A stretch of DNA of 64,000 bases, from positions 1-64,000 of the forward strand of contig CAJTMV010000001.1 of assembly GCA_910577225.1 (NCBI GenBank), written 5' to 3'. Positions 26,904-36,050 of this stretch are shown in pieces (within the stretch, counting starts at the first letter, position 1; every line of letters starts with the position of its first letter). The stretch comes from an uncultured Eubacterium sp. Lineage in GTDB: Bacteria; Bacillota; Clostridia; Lachnospirales; Lachnospiraceae. The position numbers were made by a program, and so were the translations under genes. Under the pieces are notes generated by a model. It was not told the DNA's origin, searched no databases, and saw only the letters and a list, made by a program, of their open reading frames with translations.

Positions 26904-27683
26904 CTAATCCTCCCATACTTTCCATGGAGCCTGCCCGGCTTCCCATAGTGCATTTAACTGGTCTCTTTCCCTCTTTGTATCCATACACTGCCAATATCCG
27001 TCAAACATATATGCCATCAGCTGCCCTTCCCTGGCAGCCCTGATCAGAGGTTCTTTTTCAAAAACCGTATGGTCACCTTCTATATAATCAAAAATCTGCG
27101 GTTCCAATACCATATATCCCGCATTTATTTTCGAACCGTCATCTAAATTCTTTTCCCGAAAGGAAGTAACTGTCTGATCTGCAGCAACGTCCAGTACACC
27201 AAATCTCTGCTCCGCACTTGCCGCCGTCAATGTAGCAATCTTCCCATGTGAACGGTGAAAATCGACCAGATGCTGAATGTTCACATTCGTTACCCCATCT
27301 CCATATGTAAGCATAAACGTCTCATTCCCAATATAATTTTGTATTTTTTTCACACGTCCGCCGGTCATTGTATGCAACCCTGTATCAACCAGGGTTACTT
27401 TCCACGGTTCCATAACATTATTATGAACTGTCATTTCATTGTTTTCTCTAAAATTAAACGTTACATCGCTGTTATACAGATAATAATCAGCAAACCATTC
27501 CTTAATCACATGCTGCTTGTATCCGCAGCAGATAATAAAATCATGAAAACCGTAGTGAGAATACGCTTTCATAATATGCCAGAGAATGGGTTTATTACCT
27601 ATTTCTATCATTGGTTTTGGTGTCAGATGGCTTTCTTCACTAATTCTCGTTCCAAAGCCCCCTGCTAATATTACTACTGTCAT
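26904..27683 (-). CDS. rfbF: Glucose-1-phosphate cytidylyltransferase
   Basis: A 259-residue nucleotidyltransferase making CDP-D-glucose from CTP and glucose-1-phosphate, the first step toward CDP-linked dideoxyhexoses. The motifs LAGGFGTR, PKPMIEIGNKPILWHIM, NVMEPWKVTLVDTG and LTYGDGVTN are characteristic of RfbF/AscA. I start at MTVVILAGG because GCAGGTG lies six to seven bases upstream, and this start just clears the stop of the preceding gene. The gene is followed after 3 bp by rfbH. In the known loci rfbG stands between them; here it is absent. Confidence 0.92.
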   Translation of the reverse strand: MTVVILAGGFGTRISEESHLTPKPMIEIGNKPILWHIMKAYSHYGFHDFIICCGYKQHVIKEWFADYYLYNSDVTFNFRENNEMTVHNNVMEPWKVTLVDTGLHTMTGGRVKKIQNYIGNETFMLTYGDGVTNVNIQHLVDFHRSHGKIATLTAASAEQRFGVLDVAADQTVTSFREKNLDDGSKINAGYMVLEPQIFDYIEGDHTVFEKEPLIRAAREGQLMAYMFDGYWQCMDTKRERDQLNALWEAGQAPWKVWED

Positions 27684-27684
27684 G

Positions 27685-28548
27685 TTATTCACCTGCATTT
27701 TTTTCTACTGTAATATCGTGAATCTGAATATCTTTACCGGAATTGTTTTCCACAATAAATTCTATCCCATATGCCAGTTTCTCCAAATCAACTTCATACA
27801 CAATCTGATTCTGACTTATCTCCGGATTGTTTAAAACATAATGTTTATCATCTTTATCAACACAACAAATATCCGTATTCATAAGATTTTCACCTGTAAT
27901 ACAAATCTTATAAGTTCCTGCATCCAGCGATATGCATGGCCCATAGCTCTTTCCTCCCGGATACACAACCCGCACACCATCCCCATCGCAGGCGCCATGA
28001 TTAAGATAATCTATTGCACGTTCTGTAGTAATCGGCAAAATAGAAACCGGATCTCCATCCTCATATTTTACATAATCCAAAGAATCTGACAATTCATTTC
28101 CAATCCCGACCAAATAATTATCAATCCAATAATAATTTAATGTTTTTAACCAGATCAATCTTGCCGGCGCCTCCATAAATATATAAACCGCTTTCTCATC
28201 TATATTGCCCGCATACAAATCTTCCCATATCCTGCTTCTGGTTATATTCATACACTCACTGTCTTTTCTTGCATAATAAAAATCACTCATCTTCATTTCA
28301 TTTTCATACGCATAATCTGCAAAAGAATAGATCTGCGGACGTTCCATCGCATGAATCAGACTCATCGCATTATTTCTGTTATCGCCATTCATAAATATCA
28401 ATTTATCTTTACTTTCCGCCAGTTCATCCCATGCATCCGAATGCAGAGGATTTACATACCGCACTTTTGGGAGATAGTTGTCTCTTTGTTTGGAAATAAA
28501 ACTACTTCTTCTCTTCTCCATCTGCCTGATCCGAATAGATCTTCGCAA
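27685..28548 (-). pseudogene. DUF6311-type protein, C-terminal extracellular part only
   Basis: The 287-residue frame aligns with the C-terminal third of the DUF6311 protein at 10861-12949. Shared segments include KLIFMNGDNRNN against KVLFMNGADRNN, the pair NIDEKAVYIFMEAP and KVDEKAVYIFVEEP, and a late GKSYGPCISLDAGTYK stretch. The whole membrane-spanning N-terminus, about 450 residues, is missing, and no signal peptide replaces it. The frame begins inside the end of the upstream oxidoreductase gene. It looks like the product of a deletion that fused the two. A cytoplasmic product could be made but would be misplaced. Confidence 0.8.
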
Positions 28549-29527
28549 TAATATCCATCACCCGGTAAGCATCCCCTATACTCCCGTTCCGCACTTTCTC
28601 ATCATTGACCACGCAGTCATAAAACTCGCGCATCTCATAATCCCACGATTCATCCGTATCAAAACAAAACGTATGCTCAATCGGTTCTCCAAGGTTCCCA
28701 TTCTTCGCATGAAGATCCTTACGGTAATAAGAAATACACTCTTCGCCATAACTTTTCGTAGAAGTCCTGATTCCATTCAGTGCAATGTAACCATTCGTGC
28801 AGATAATATCCAGATCAAACTTATGCTTCCACTGGATCGCGCTTGAATGCAGCGATGCCATCTGCCCTTTGTCTGTCTCCATAATTGCAAAGACAGAATC
28901 CTCTGTATGCAGCTCCTTCCAGACCAGCTGACTGGACGAACTCTGTATTTTTGTAAAATCCCCGATCAGATAACACAAAAGGTCAATCATGTGAATCCCC
29001 TGGTCGATCAGAATACCTCCTCCGGACAAGCCGATGTCGTTTCTCCATTCCCTGGCGAATTCTGCACTTCCTGCTTTTCCATAGACGCCTCTTGCGCACA
29101 CCGCTTCCCCCAGCATCTTAGAATCAATCAATGCCTTTGCTTCCATCACGGAATTGTGGTATCTGTGGTTAAAACCAAATTTTAATTTGAGTCCCGGATG
29201 CTGCTCCCAGACGGTCTTCATCTGCATAACGTCTTCCAGGCATCTGCCGGGCGGTTTTTCCGAAAATACGTGGATCTTCCTGCTCAGGGCATAACACACT
29301 ATTTGGGGAATCATATTATTGAACGTACATACGACCACTGCCTCCGGCCTGCAGTACTCCAGGCAGCTCCTCCAGTCTGAAAACACTGGTTCCTGATAGC
29401 CGGCCAGATTTTCTGCATGAATATCACACAGCCCCACGATTTCATAGCCAGTATGCTTTAACATTGCGCGGTAACGGATTTTTCCCATCTTTCCAAATCC
29501 GATAATGGCTGTTCTGAGTTTTCTCAT
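28502..29527 (-). CDS. Gfo/Idh/MocA-family oxidoreductase
   Basis: A 341-residue NAD(P)-dependent oxidoreductase. IIGFGKMGKIRYRAM is the Rossmann start, HVFSEKPPGRCLEDV contains the EKP lysine, and GGILIDQGIHMIDLLCYLIG matches the C-terminal domain with the catalytic-type DxxxH. It overlaps the methyltransferase gene by four bases, so the two are co-translated. It probably acts on the unusual sugar made by the five genes just upstream. The last bases overlap the truncated DUF6311 gene. The substrate is unknown. Confidence 0.82.
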   Translation of the reverse strand: MRKLRTAIIGFGKMGKIRYRAMLKHTGYEIVGLCDIHAENLAGYQEPVFSDWRSCLEYCRPEAVVVCTFNNMIPQIVCYALSRKIHVFSEKPPGRCLEDVMQMKTVWEQHPGLKLKFGFNHRYHNSVMEAKALIDSKMLGEAVCARGVYGKAGSAEFAREWRNDIGLSGGGILIDQGIHMIDLLCYLIGDFTKIQSSSSQLVWKELHTEDSVFAIMETDKGQMASLHSSAIQWKHKFDLDIICTNGYIALNGIRTSTKSYGEECISYYRKDLHAKNGNLGEPIEHTFCFDTDESWDYEMREFYDCVVNDEKVRNGSIGDAYRVMDIIAKIYSDQADGEEKK

Positions 29528-30498
29528 GTCTGCTTCTCCTTTTTTGCGACGATCTGCGCATGTGAACTCAACCCGCTTTTTTGTAAAAAACGCTGGAAAT
29601 CCGTATACGTAACTTCATTTCCGCGTTCTATCATATATTTCAGAAAGCAGCTGTCCGGGCCGATAGCTTCTTTATGTTCACATACATATTCAATATCTTT
29701 TCTACCAGGAGTCGAATACTCCAGCATCTGAAATCCGGCTTTTTTTAAAAGAATCTGAAGTCCCTGCAAGGAAGGCAGCAGCACATGCTCGTATGGAAAT
29801 ATTTTTGCTTCGCCTTTTAGAGTCAGAATATCAAATCCTGTCCCAATCCTTGTTGAAAAAAACAAAAGTCCGTCCGGCTTGAGCGCATCATACGTCTCTT
29901 TTAGATCCAACAGCGGCTGCAATGACTGCTGGATCTTATTGAAATATAAAATAATGTCTGCATCTGTGATCTGTTCTCCATTTTCCGAATTTAATATAGA
30001 ATCCCGAAGCTCATACCTGCTGCACAGACCGGATTTTCTGATCAGATCGACCAGGCCTTCATATCGGTTCCCGTAATCAATCACATGCAGATTTTCATTT
30101 TTTCCGCTATAACGAAACGTCCGAAATCTGACCCAGTCAACCAATTCTTCCCATACAAGACTTCGGCTGCTGCTCTCTTCCTGCTGGTACTCCGGAGATG
30201 TCCGCAACTGTATCAATGCGTCATACTTTTTATACCGATTCAATATTTCCGGTGAAGTTTTTACAAAAATGCTGTCACATTTTTCACAGCGGTAATACGG
30301 AACACCCCATTTTTCAAAAAATAATACCGTATGGCTGCTGCCGCATACCGTACAGGTATGATCCGTTTCCTGCTCCTTTTCCACAAGCCGCGTGACCAGA
30401 CGCCTGGCTGTTTCGTTTTCTTCCCGATTGAAAGAATTGCTGCCCGACATGCTTCCTGCCTCTCTGAATTTTGAGAAATCATATGCTTTGAGCATCAT
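29524..30498 (-). CDS. Zinc-ribbon SAM-dependent methyltransferase-like protein
   Basis: A 324-residue protein with an N-terminal zinc ribbon (CTVCGS near residue 49 and YRCEKCDS near 69). A class I methyltransferase-like domain follows: VIDYGNRYEGLVDLI is the SAM loop position, ADIILYFNKIQQSL and KPDGLLFFSTRIG the later strands. The SAM loop lacks the usual GxGxG, so activity is not certain. Sugar C-methyltransferases with N-terminal zinc ribbons are known in dideoxysugar loci. It overlaps the phosphatase gene by 20 bases and the oxidoreductase by four, fitting one biosynthetic unit. Confidence 0.68.
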   Translation of the reverse strand: MMLKAYDFSKFREAGSMSGSNSFNREENETARRLVTRLVEKEQETDHTCTVCGSSHTVLFFEKWGVPYYRCEKCDSIFVKTSPEILNRYKKYDALIQLRTSPEYQQEESSSRSLVWEELVDWVRFRTFRYSGKNENLHVIDYGNRYEGLVDLIRKSGLCSRYELRDSILNSENGEQITDADIILYFNKIQQSLQPLLDLKETYDALKPDGLLFFSTRIGTGFDILTLKGEAKIFPYEHVLLPSLQGLQILLKKAGFQMLEYSTPGRKDIEYVCEHKEAIGPDSCFLKYMIERGNEVTYTDFQRFLQKSGLSSHAQIVAKKEKQT

Positions 30499-31237
30499 AG
30501 TCCTCCTTTAATCCGGCATTCGCAAAACATCTGCAGATGCACTTATTCTCTTCCAGGAATTTGATATCCACTTCGCCTCCTGCTGCTTTTACAATCGCAG
30601 CCGCGGCAGCAATGTCCCAGAGCATAATTTCATCTTCCATATAAGCATCGATGCGTCCTGCAGCGACAAATACTGCCATGACAGCTGCTGCACCTAACAT
30701 CCGTATTTTACGAAAGCGCTGCACCTGCCCGATAAATACGGACAGGCTTTTTGTACTGTAATCCCTGTGAACCGGAAATCCTGTCGCTGCAACGGCATCC
30801 TCTGTTTTATGCACGCAGCCCGGCATAATCGGATATTCATTACAAAATGCCCCTGTCCCGGATACACCCCAGAACAGTTCGTCCGTCTCGAAACGATAGA
30901 CCACTCCCAGAACAGGTTCTCTGCCTTTCCAAAGAGCCACAGATACGCATGATAATTCTTTCATGCCTTTCCAATAATTCGCAGTGCCGTCCAGAGGATC
31001 TATGATCCAGCGCATCTCAGACGCTGCATCGGAATTGATTTCTCCGCATTCCTCAGATAAGATGACATATCCTGTGGAAGAAAGCCTTTCTGCCAGAATC
31101 TTCTCACTTTCTTTATCTGCCGACAGCTTGACATCTTTTCCTTCAAAATCATCCACATGGATATCCGTACAGTTGCGCAGATAATTTCCAGCTTCCACAG
31201 CCGCTGCCCTGGCAAGCTCCAGCTCTTTTTCATACAT
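30479..31237 (-). CDS. Inositol-monophosphatase-family phosphatase
   Basis: A 252-residue Mg-dependent sugar-phosphatase-like protein. LSEECGE, IIDPLDGTANYWKG and LWDIAAAAAIVKAAGGE are the three metal-binding motifs of the IMPase/CysQ/HisN family. In this cassette it probably removes the phosphate from an intermediate before nucleotide activation, the role that KdsC or GmhB has in other pathways. It overlaps the dehydrogenase gene by eight bases. The precise substrate is inferred only from the neighbours. Confidence 0.82.
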   Translation of the reverse strand: MYEKELELARAAAVEAGNYLRNCTDIHVDDFEGKDVKLSADKESEKILAERLSSTGYVILSEECGEINSDAASEMRWIIDPLDGTANYWKGMKELSCVSVALWKGREPVLGVVYRFETDELFWGVSGTGAFCNEYPIMPGCVHKTEDAVAATGFPVHRDYSTKSLSVFIGQVQRFRKIRMLGAAAVMAVFVAAGRIDAYMEDEIMLWDIAAAAAIVKAAGGEVDIKFLEENKCICRCFANAGLKEDYDAQSI

Positions 31238-32126
31238 TTTTTAAATCCTCCAGCAAATTTATCGCCGCCTGCAGCTCCATACTTTCCCTGCAGGATACCG
31301 TGTATGTGGAAATATGCGGCGTTAAAAGCGCGTTTGCACACTCTGCCAATTTTCCATGATAAGGCTCTTTTTGAAACACATCTCCCCAATACGCGCGGAG
31401 ATGTCCGCTTTTTAACGCCCGGTACAAAGCCTCCTCATCTACAAGTTCTCCCCGCGCACTGTTTAAAATTACCGCACCCGGCCTGGTAAGCGCCAGCCTT
31501 TCTTCCGTCAGAATTTGATCTCTGCCAGATGCATGCAGCGTAACCACATCCGCTATTTTTAATCCTTCTTCTAACGTACAATTAGATGCCTTGTCATTGT
31601 ATTTATCATAAATAAGGAGTTCTGCATGTAAAGAAGAAAGTACTTCGCCTACTTTTCTGCCGATATGACCATATCCAACGATCAAAATACGCAGCCCCGC
31701 AATGGAAAATCCCATCCGCTTCTTCCAAATTCCCTCATGCATATCCCGGTCAGCCGGCACGATCTGGCGCCCGATCGCAAGCAGGGCAGCCAAAACCATC
31801 TCAGCCACTGCATTCGTCGGCCCTTCCGGTGTATTCGATACCTTTATGCCATATTTTTCTGCTGCTTTTAGATCTATATTATCCATACCGATGCCGATTC
31901 TGGCGATAGCTTTAAGCTCAGGCGCTTTGGAAAACACTTCTTCATTTAATGGCTCCAGGCCTGCCAGAAGTGCGTCTGCTCCCTGCAGATGTTCTATAAT
32001 TTCTTCCTGGTTCATTTTTCTGCCATATGGATTCTTTACTACTTCTATCCCATGCGCGGCAAGCAGATTCATTGCTTTGTCACTATCCGCCGCAAAAGAA
32101 GATGCCCCTACTGCTGCCCTCATCAA
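31230..32126 (-). CDS. D-2-hydroxyacid dehydrogenase family protein
   Basis: A 298-residue NAD-dependent dehydrogenase of the SerA type. LIVGYGHIGRKVGEVL binds NAD; ARIGIGMDNIDLKA and NSARGELVDEEAL are conserved, and TPHIST contains the catalytic His. It would oxidise a hydroxyacid or reduce a 2-keto acid, which is unusual in a polysaccharide cluster and suggests that an acidic or keto-acid sugar is built here. Genes on both sides overlap it by a few bases. A housekeeping serine-pathway role is less likely given this context. Confidence 0.82.
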   Translation of the reverse strand: MMRAAVGASSFAADSDKAMNLLAAHGIEVVKNPYGRKMNQEEIIEHLQGADALLAGLEPLNEEVFSKAPELKAIARIGIGMDNIDLKAAEKYGIKVSNTPEGPTNAVAEMVLAALLAIGRQIVPADRDMHEGIWKKRMGFSIAGLRILIVGYGHIGRKVGEVLSSLHAELLIYDKYNDKASNCTLEEGLKIADVVTLHASGRDQILTEERLALTRPGAVILNSARGELVDEEALYRALKSGHLRAYWGDVFQKEPYHGKLAECANALLTPHISTYTVSCRESMELQAAINLLEDLKNV

Positions 32127-32719
32127 TGCCTTCCTCCCATATACTGATCCAAAAAATAATCCAATACAGCATGCAGCAGCACAGAATGTGCCGATTCCAC
32201 CATTCCGTATGTCTCCAAAGGAACATAAAAATTCAGGTCGCCAGATCGGCGCGAATGGTTATCTTTGCTTTTCCCTGACAGTGTGATCACAAAACTTCCT
32301 TTTTCTTTTGCTTTTTTAATGGCTTTCACTACATTCGGTGAATTACCGGAAGAAGAAATCGTAATTAACAGATCCTGTTCGGAACAAATACGGTCTATCC
32401 GATAGCTGAATACATCTTCATATGACAGGTCGTTGCTAATCGCCGTTAAATGTGCGGTTTCTGAAACACTGTATGTATTCACACCGGCATTTTGAAACCA
32501 GTCATGTGACATATGCTCTGCCATCGTCGCACTTGCCCCATTTCCACAAAAAAACAATATGCCCTGTTTTTCCTCCTGTACACGCTTTGCCTGATCAGCC
32601 CAGATTTGAAATCCTGCCATAATATCTATTTCTTCTCCGGTATTTTTTGTAATTATAGTGTCCTGCAGTGCACGCTGTATATCGTGTGTATACTGCCCAA
32701 AATACTGCCCCTTTATCAT
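32123..32719 (-). CDS. SIS-domain phosphosugar isomerase (GmhA-like)
   Basis: A 198-residue single-domain SIS protein. FFCGNGASATMAEHMSHDW (57-75) is the GmhA-type phosphosugar loop, and LLITISSSGNSPNVVKAI the second SIS motif. Relatives convert sedoheptulose-7-phosphate to a mannoheptose phosphate or interconvert other aldose and ketose phosphates. It stands between a cytidylyltransferase and a hydroxyacid dehydrogenase with four-base overlaps. No heptose kinase or guanylyltransferase is present, so the ordinary GDP-heptose route is unlikely. Confidence 0.83.
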   Translation of the reverse strand: MIKGQYFGQYTHDIQRALQDTIITKNTGEEIDIMAGFQIWADQAKRVQEEKQGILFFCGNGASATMAEHMSHDWFQNAGVNTYSVSETAHLTAISNDLSYEDVFSYRIDRICSEQDLLITISSSGNSPNVVKAIKKAKEKGSFVITLSGKSKDNHSRRSGDLNFYVPLETYGMVESAHSVLLHAVLDYFLDQYMGGRH

Positions 32720-33414
32720 AATTGTACATACCTCTTTTCCCTGTTTGTCTTTCTGGATTCCAGGATTCCCTCCGCAATCCGCCAGTCTTCTTCCGTATCA
32801 AGGTCACATGCCTCGTCCTTTGGTATTACAAACTTTGCCAGGCTGCCGCCGAAAACCGGATTTTTTCCTTCTTCCTGCAGCCGGATAAACGTCTTTGTTT
32901 TCCATGCGGTAAGTGCCCAGACAATCGCCTCTGTCGGTTCTAAAAGCTGGCTGTTTACCTTTTCTTCCAGAGAAAAATTCAAAGGCTTGTCCCTGAAAAA
33001 AGTTTCTTCTTTTTGAGCCGTTACAGATACTACCGTATCGTAATCATTTGCGCGAATAAATTCTATGAACTTTTTGACCGTAGATTCTCTCAGTAATGGC
33101 GATGTTGTATTCATCATTACCACATAATCACAATCATGCTTTTTCACGAATTCATACATAAACTCTCTGTTTGTTGCGTGATCTCCCGCAAACTCAGCCG
33201 GACGTCTGTGAAAGCAGGCCCCCATTGTCTGAACCAGTCTTCCAAGCTCTTCGCTCTCCGTATTCACCCAGACCTCTGCAAACAATCCGCTGTCAAGCGC
33301 CAAATCAATCGGATATTGAATCAATGGCTTTTGATCCATATAACGGATATTTTTTCGGGAAATTCTTTTGGAACCTAATCGTGCCGGTATCATAGCTGTT
33401 ATCTTATCTTCCAT
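32716..33414 (-). CDS. Acylneuraminate cytidylyltransferase-family protein
   Basis: A 232-residue nucleotidyltransferase of the NeuA/KdsB type, which couples CTP to a keto-acid sugar to make a CMP-sugar. IPARLGSKRISRKNIR is the signature P-loop-like motif, followed by KPLIQYPI and VVMMNTTSPLLR. It could activate a nonulosonic or octulosonic acid; some relatives activate other sugars. Synthases of the NeuB/KdsA type are not in the window. The start overlaps the DUF386 gene by 11 bases. Confidence 0.85.
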   Translation of the reverse strand: MEDKITAMIPARLGSKRISRKNIRYMDQKPLIQYPIDLALDSGLFAEVWVNTESEELGRLVQTMGACFHRRPAEFAGDHATNREFMYEFVKKHDCDYVVMMNTTSPLLRESTVKKFIEFIRANDYDTVVSVTAQKEETFFRDKPLNFSLEEKVNSQLLEPTEAIVWALTAWKTKTFIRLQEEGKNPVFGGSLAKFVIPKDEACDLDTEEDWRIAEGILESRKTNREKRYVQL

Positions 33415-33877
33415 ACTCTGCTGTCTCCAATTTAATTACAAATTTTTTCACATGATTTTTATAACCTTTCACTGTTTCCTGCGGCCTGTGCGCTTCATAT
33501 GGAAAAATCATGCTGAATATCCCCGGCATATTCCGGCTGGCCGCATACGGTATCTGATCATTCTGATTAAAAAACATATTGTCTTCCTTCCTGTCATAGT
33601 CCTGCACGATCCGCAGATTCTCCCTGTTAAAGACAGAAATGCCTTCTGCGCCTGTGATCGACCCCTGGATATCAATATAGCGGTTATGTGCTTCTATTTT
33701 GCAATTTTTACTTTCCCGCGTGTCATAGCTCATTACCTTTGCAAAAACATGAGAACCGCTGATCTCGTATCGTTTTTCTTCCATATCTGGCGATACCTGC
33801 GCCAGAAAATCTCTGACGCAGCGCTTATACTGCTCCGGTATATAATCGATTAAATAATCCATACGATCTGTTATCAT
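33404..33877 (-). CDS. YhcH/YjgK/YiaL (DUF386) family protein
   Basis: A 157-residue beta-sandwich protein of the DUF386 family. KIEAHNRYIDIQ and FPYEAHRPQETVKGYKNHVKK hold conserved metal-binding His and Glu residues of the YhcH group. One member (NanQ) speeds the anomerisation of N-acetylneuraminate, so the protein fits a pathway to an acidic sugar. It is the first gene of the five-gene cassette. An 81-bp gap separates it from the damaged glycosyltransferase upstream. Confidence 0.83.
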   Translation of the reverse strand: MITDRMDYLIDYIPEQYKRCVRDFLAQVSPDMEEKRYEISGSHVFAKVMSYDTRESKNCKIEAHNRYIDIQGSITGAEGISVFNRENLRIVQDYDRKEDNMFFNQNDQIPYAASRNMPGIFSMIFPYEAHRPQETVKGYKNHVKKFVIKLETAEYGR

Positions 33878-33958
33878 CTTGTCTGTTCTCCATATCTTTT
33901 CATTCTTCCGGACTACTTATGATTTGGACGTCCCTGGCTGCAGCACCCCTGGCTTCTT

Positions 33959-34939
33959 CTAATCCATATGCTTCCTATATACGTTCATAAGCATTTCGGC
34001 CGACTTTGCCCATGTATATTTTTTTGCCCTTTCCAACCCAAGCATTCCAAACCCTTCATACAAAGACGGAAATACAAACGCCTCAGCCCCGCACATGAGC
34101 ACCGGACTATCCTCCTGATTTACATACCCAGTGAACAATATGTTATCTCCCAAATTCAGCCGTCTGGCCTTTTCATAAATATCCCCACAGAGCCATCCTT
34201 TTTTTCCTGCAAGCACCAGCTGCGGAATGCCCGTTTTTTCCCTGCATAATTGTCCATAAGCCCCAATCAGCCTTTCCAGATTTTTACGCGGCTCTATTGT
34301 TCCCAGATACAGGAAATACTCTCTTTGTATGTGATAACGCTTTAATACTTTTTGTATCTGCTCTTGTGTATAATCCGGACGATAAATCGCATGATCCACT
34401 GCATTTGGCACGACTGTGATCTTCTCCTCCGGAATGTGCAGATACTTTATGATCTCTTTCTTACTGAACTCTGAAACCGTTACGATATGATCCGCGCGTC
34501 TGCCGGTTCTTTTCATATTCAGTTCCAGCCATACACGCGTTTTGCGATGCACAGTATACGGACAAGTCCGGTATGCCATATCATGAACCATTGCAATCCG
34601 TTTTCCTGATACCCCGGGCGGTATGGTAAAATTAAAAAATTGTACAAGGTCTGCCTCTGTATGAAAAAACCAGTGCCAGGGCAGCGGCAAAATCGCCTGC
34701 GCGAATTTATACCATGAACTTTTAAACCATCTGCAGTATTCTATGCTGCAGCCGAGTCTTTGATATTCTTCCAGCCTGCAAAGCTGTTCCTTTGTACATC
34801 GACAGGAAAATATCTGAAGGACGCACTTGTTTTCCGGATACTTTGCAAGTTCCAAAATCAGATTATGGGCATTTCAGGCAATGCCTGTTTTACTGCTTTC
34901 TAACAGCAGCTGCCCGTCCATTGCGATTTTCATCATCAT
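33959..34939 (-). pseudogene. GT4 glycosyltransferase with nonsense codon and internal deletion
   Basis: The natural start is one of three tandem ATG codons (34939-34931) giving MKIAMDGQLLLESSKTGIA. A TGA at 34876-34874 interrupts this, probably from a tryptophan TGG. Beyond it the frame runs to NNAVDH-type and GTIEPRKNLERL motifs of family 4. Near 34045 the protein jumps from SLYEGFG straight to LERAKKYTWAKSAEM, so about 65-80 residues of the donor-binding half, including the last Glu of the ExxxxxxxE motif, are missing. A restart at a TTG (34855) could yield 298 residues, but the enzyme should be inactive. Confidence 0.8.
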
Positions 34940-34966
34940 ATCTGCTCCGTCTATGTGTTTCCGGCC

Positions 34967-35671
34967 TTACCCGGGCTTTTGCATGCGCAGCTTTCGAAAC
35001 ACTTTCCGATACCTTTGCACCATTCGTTTTTGTGTATATTCCCTCTGTATGATCCGAAGAGCATTTGCACCATATTCTCTGCGCAGCTGCTCATTTCCTG
35101 TCAGTTCATCCATTGCTGCTGCCGCATACCGCATTCCTCTCTGCAGATATTCCGCACTGACACAAAACGGTATAACACTGCACTTTTTCTTAAATGGTTC
35201 CAGGATTGCGGAATTTTCCAGATTTCCTTTGGAAGATACCAGAATACGGTCTGCTTTTTTTAATGTGTGTCTGACCAGCGGACGGTACAAAAACTCCGGC
35301 TTTTTATATTTTTCTAATCCACAATGCCACCATACAACGAGCCTTCCGGAATACATTCCAAACAGTACCGCAAGGTCTGCCATCGGATATGGAAAATGAT
35401 AAATAACAATATCTGAATCTTTTGTGCGTTTCTTAACATCCCTTAAAAACTGCAGAGAAACGGGCGTCGATGCCAGATCCATCATCTGTCTGCACCTGCA
35501 TACTGCAATGCCATTGTACTTCTCATACACTTTTTTCTTCTTTCTGGAATTCTGACATACTATAATCTCCTGTTCACAATCCGAAAGACTGTCTGCAATA
35601 CTTTCCATTACTTTCGCAATACCGCCGCCATTATCAGGCCAATATATTTTAAATAATTGTGTGATCTTCAT
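34967..35671 (-). pseudogene. GT4 glycosyltransferase with large in-frame internal deletion
   Basis: The 234-residue frame begins as a normal family 4 enzyme (MKITQLFKIYWPDNGGGIAK, VVWWHCGLEKYKKPEFLY, RILVSSKGNLENS). At residue 177 (near 35143) it passes from PFCVSAEYLQ to YAAAAMDELTGNEQLRREYG, which belongs to the very end of the fold. Around 130-140 residues, the whole donor-binding core, are missing without a frameshift. The start overlaps the XRE gene by 23 bases, so I chose the ATG at 35671 over one 16 codons upstream. The product cannot be a working GT-B enzyme. Confidence 0.75.
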
Positions 35672-36050
35672 AATTTTCCTTTGCTTTGCCAGACCCGCAT
35701 TCTCTGTCCGAACCGTCATTGTTTCCCATAATATCCGCTACAGATTTCATAATCTGAATGTACACGGAGTAACTGTCATTATCTTTCCTTTGTGTTTGTT
35801 TCCACAGGTTCTGCATAATGGTTTCGGATGTCTGCATAACGCCCCAAAGCAGTGCATCTGCATCCGCTTCCAACTCACTGCATATACTGGCAAAAGTATC
35901 CAGACTCATCTTCCGGGTTCCTCGTTCAATATGCCCAATAAAATTCATGCTGACACCACATTTTTTTGCCAGTTCATACTGTGACCAGCCTTTTGCTTTT
36001 CTAATCTGGCGAATTCTTGCCCCTACCTTCTCATAATCCAACTCCTGCAT
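35649..36050 (-). CDS. XRE-family transcriptional regulator at head of the glycan operon
   Basis: A 133-residue regulator. Residues 6-65 form a Cro/CI helix-turn-helix (RIRQIRKAKGWSQYELAKKC, then FIGHIERGTRKMSLDTFASI). The remainder is a short tail without known domain. It is the first gene of the minus-strand polysaccharide operon and overlaps the next gene, so it is likely to control the operon in which it lies. The candidate invertible segment begins 77 bp upstream of its start. A contact with that region is inferred. Confidence 0.85.
   Translation of the reverse strand: MQELDYEKVGARIRQIRKAKGWSQYELAKKCGVSMNFIGHIERGTRKMSLDTFASICSELEADADALLWGVMQTSETIMQNLWKQTQRKDNDSYSVYIQIMKSVADIMGNNDGSDRECGSGKAKENYEDHTII

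Noticed and set aside
30479..33877. GDP-heptose pathway
   Set aside because: Only the GmhA-like isomerase fits. Kinase and guanylyltransferase are absent and the nucleotidyltransferase is of the CMP type.
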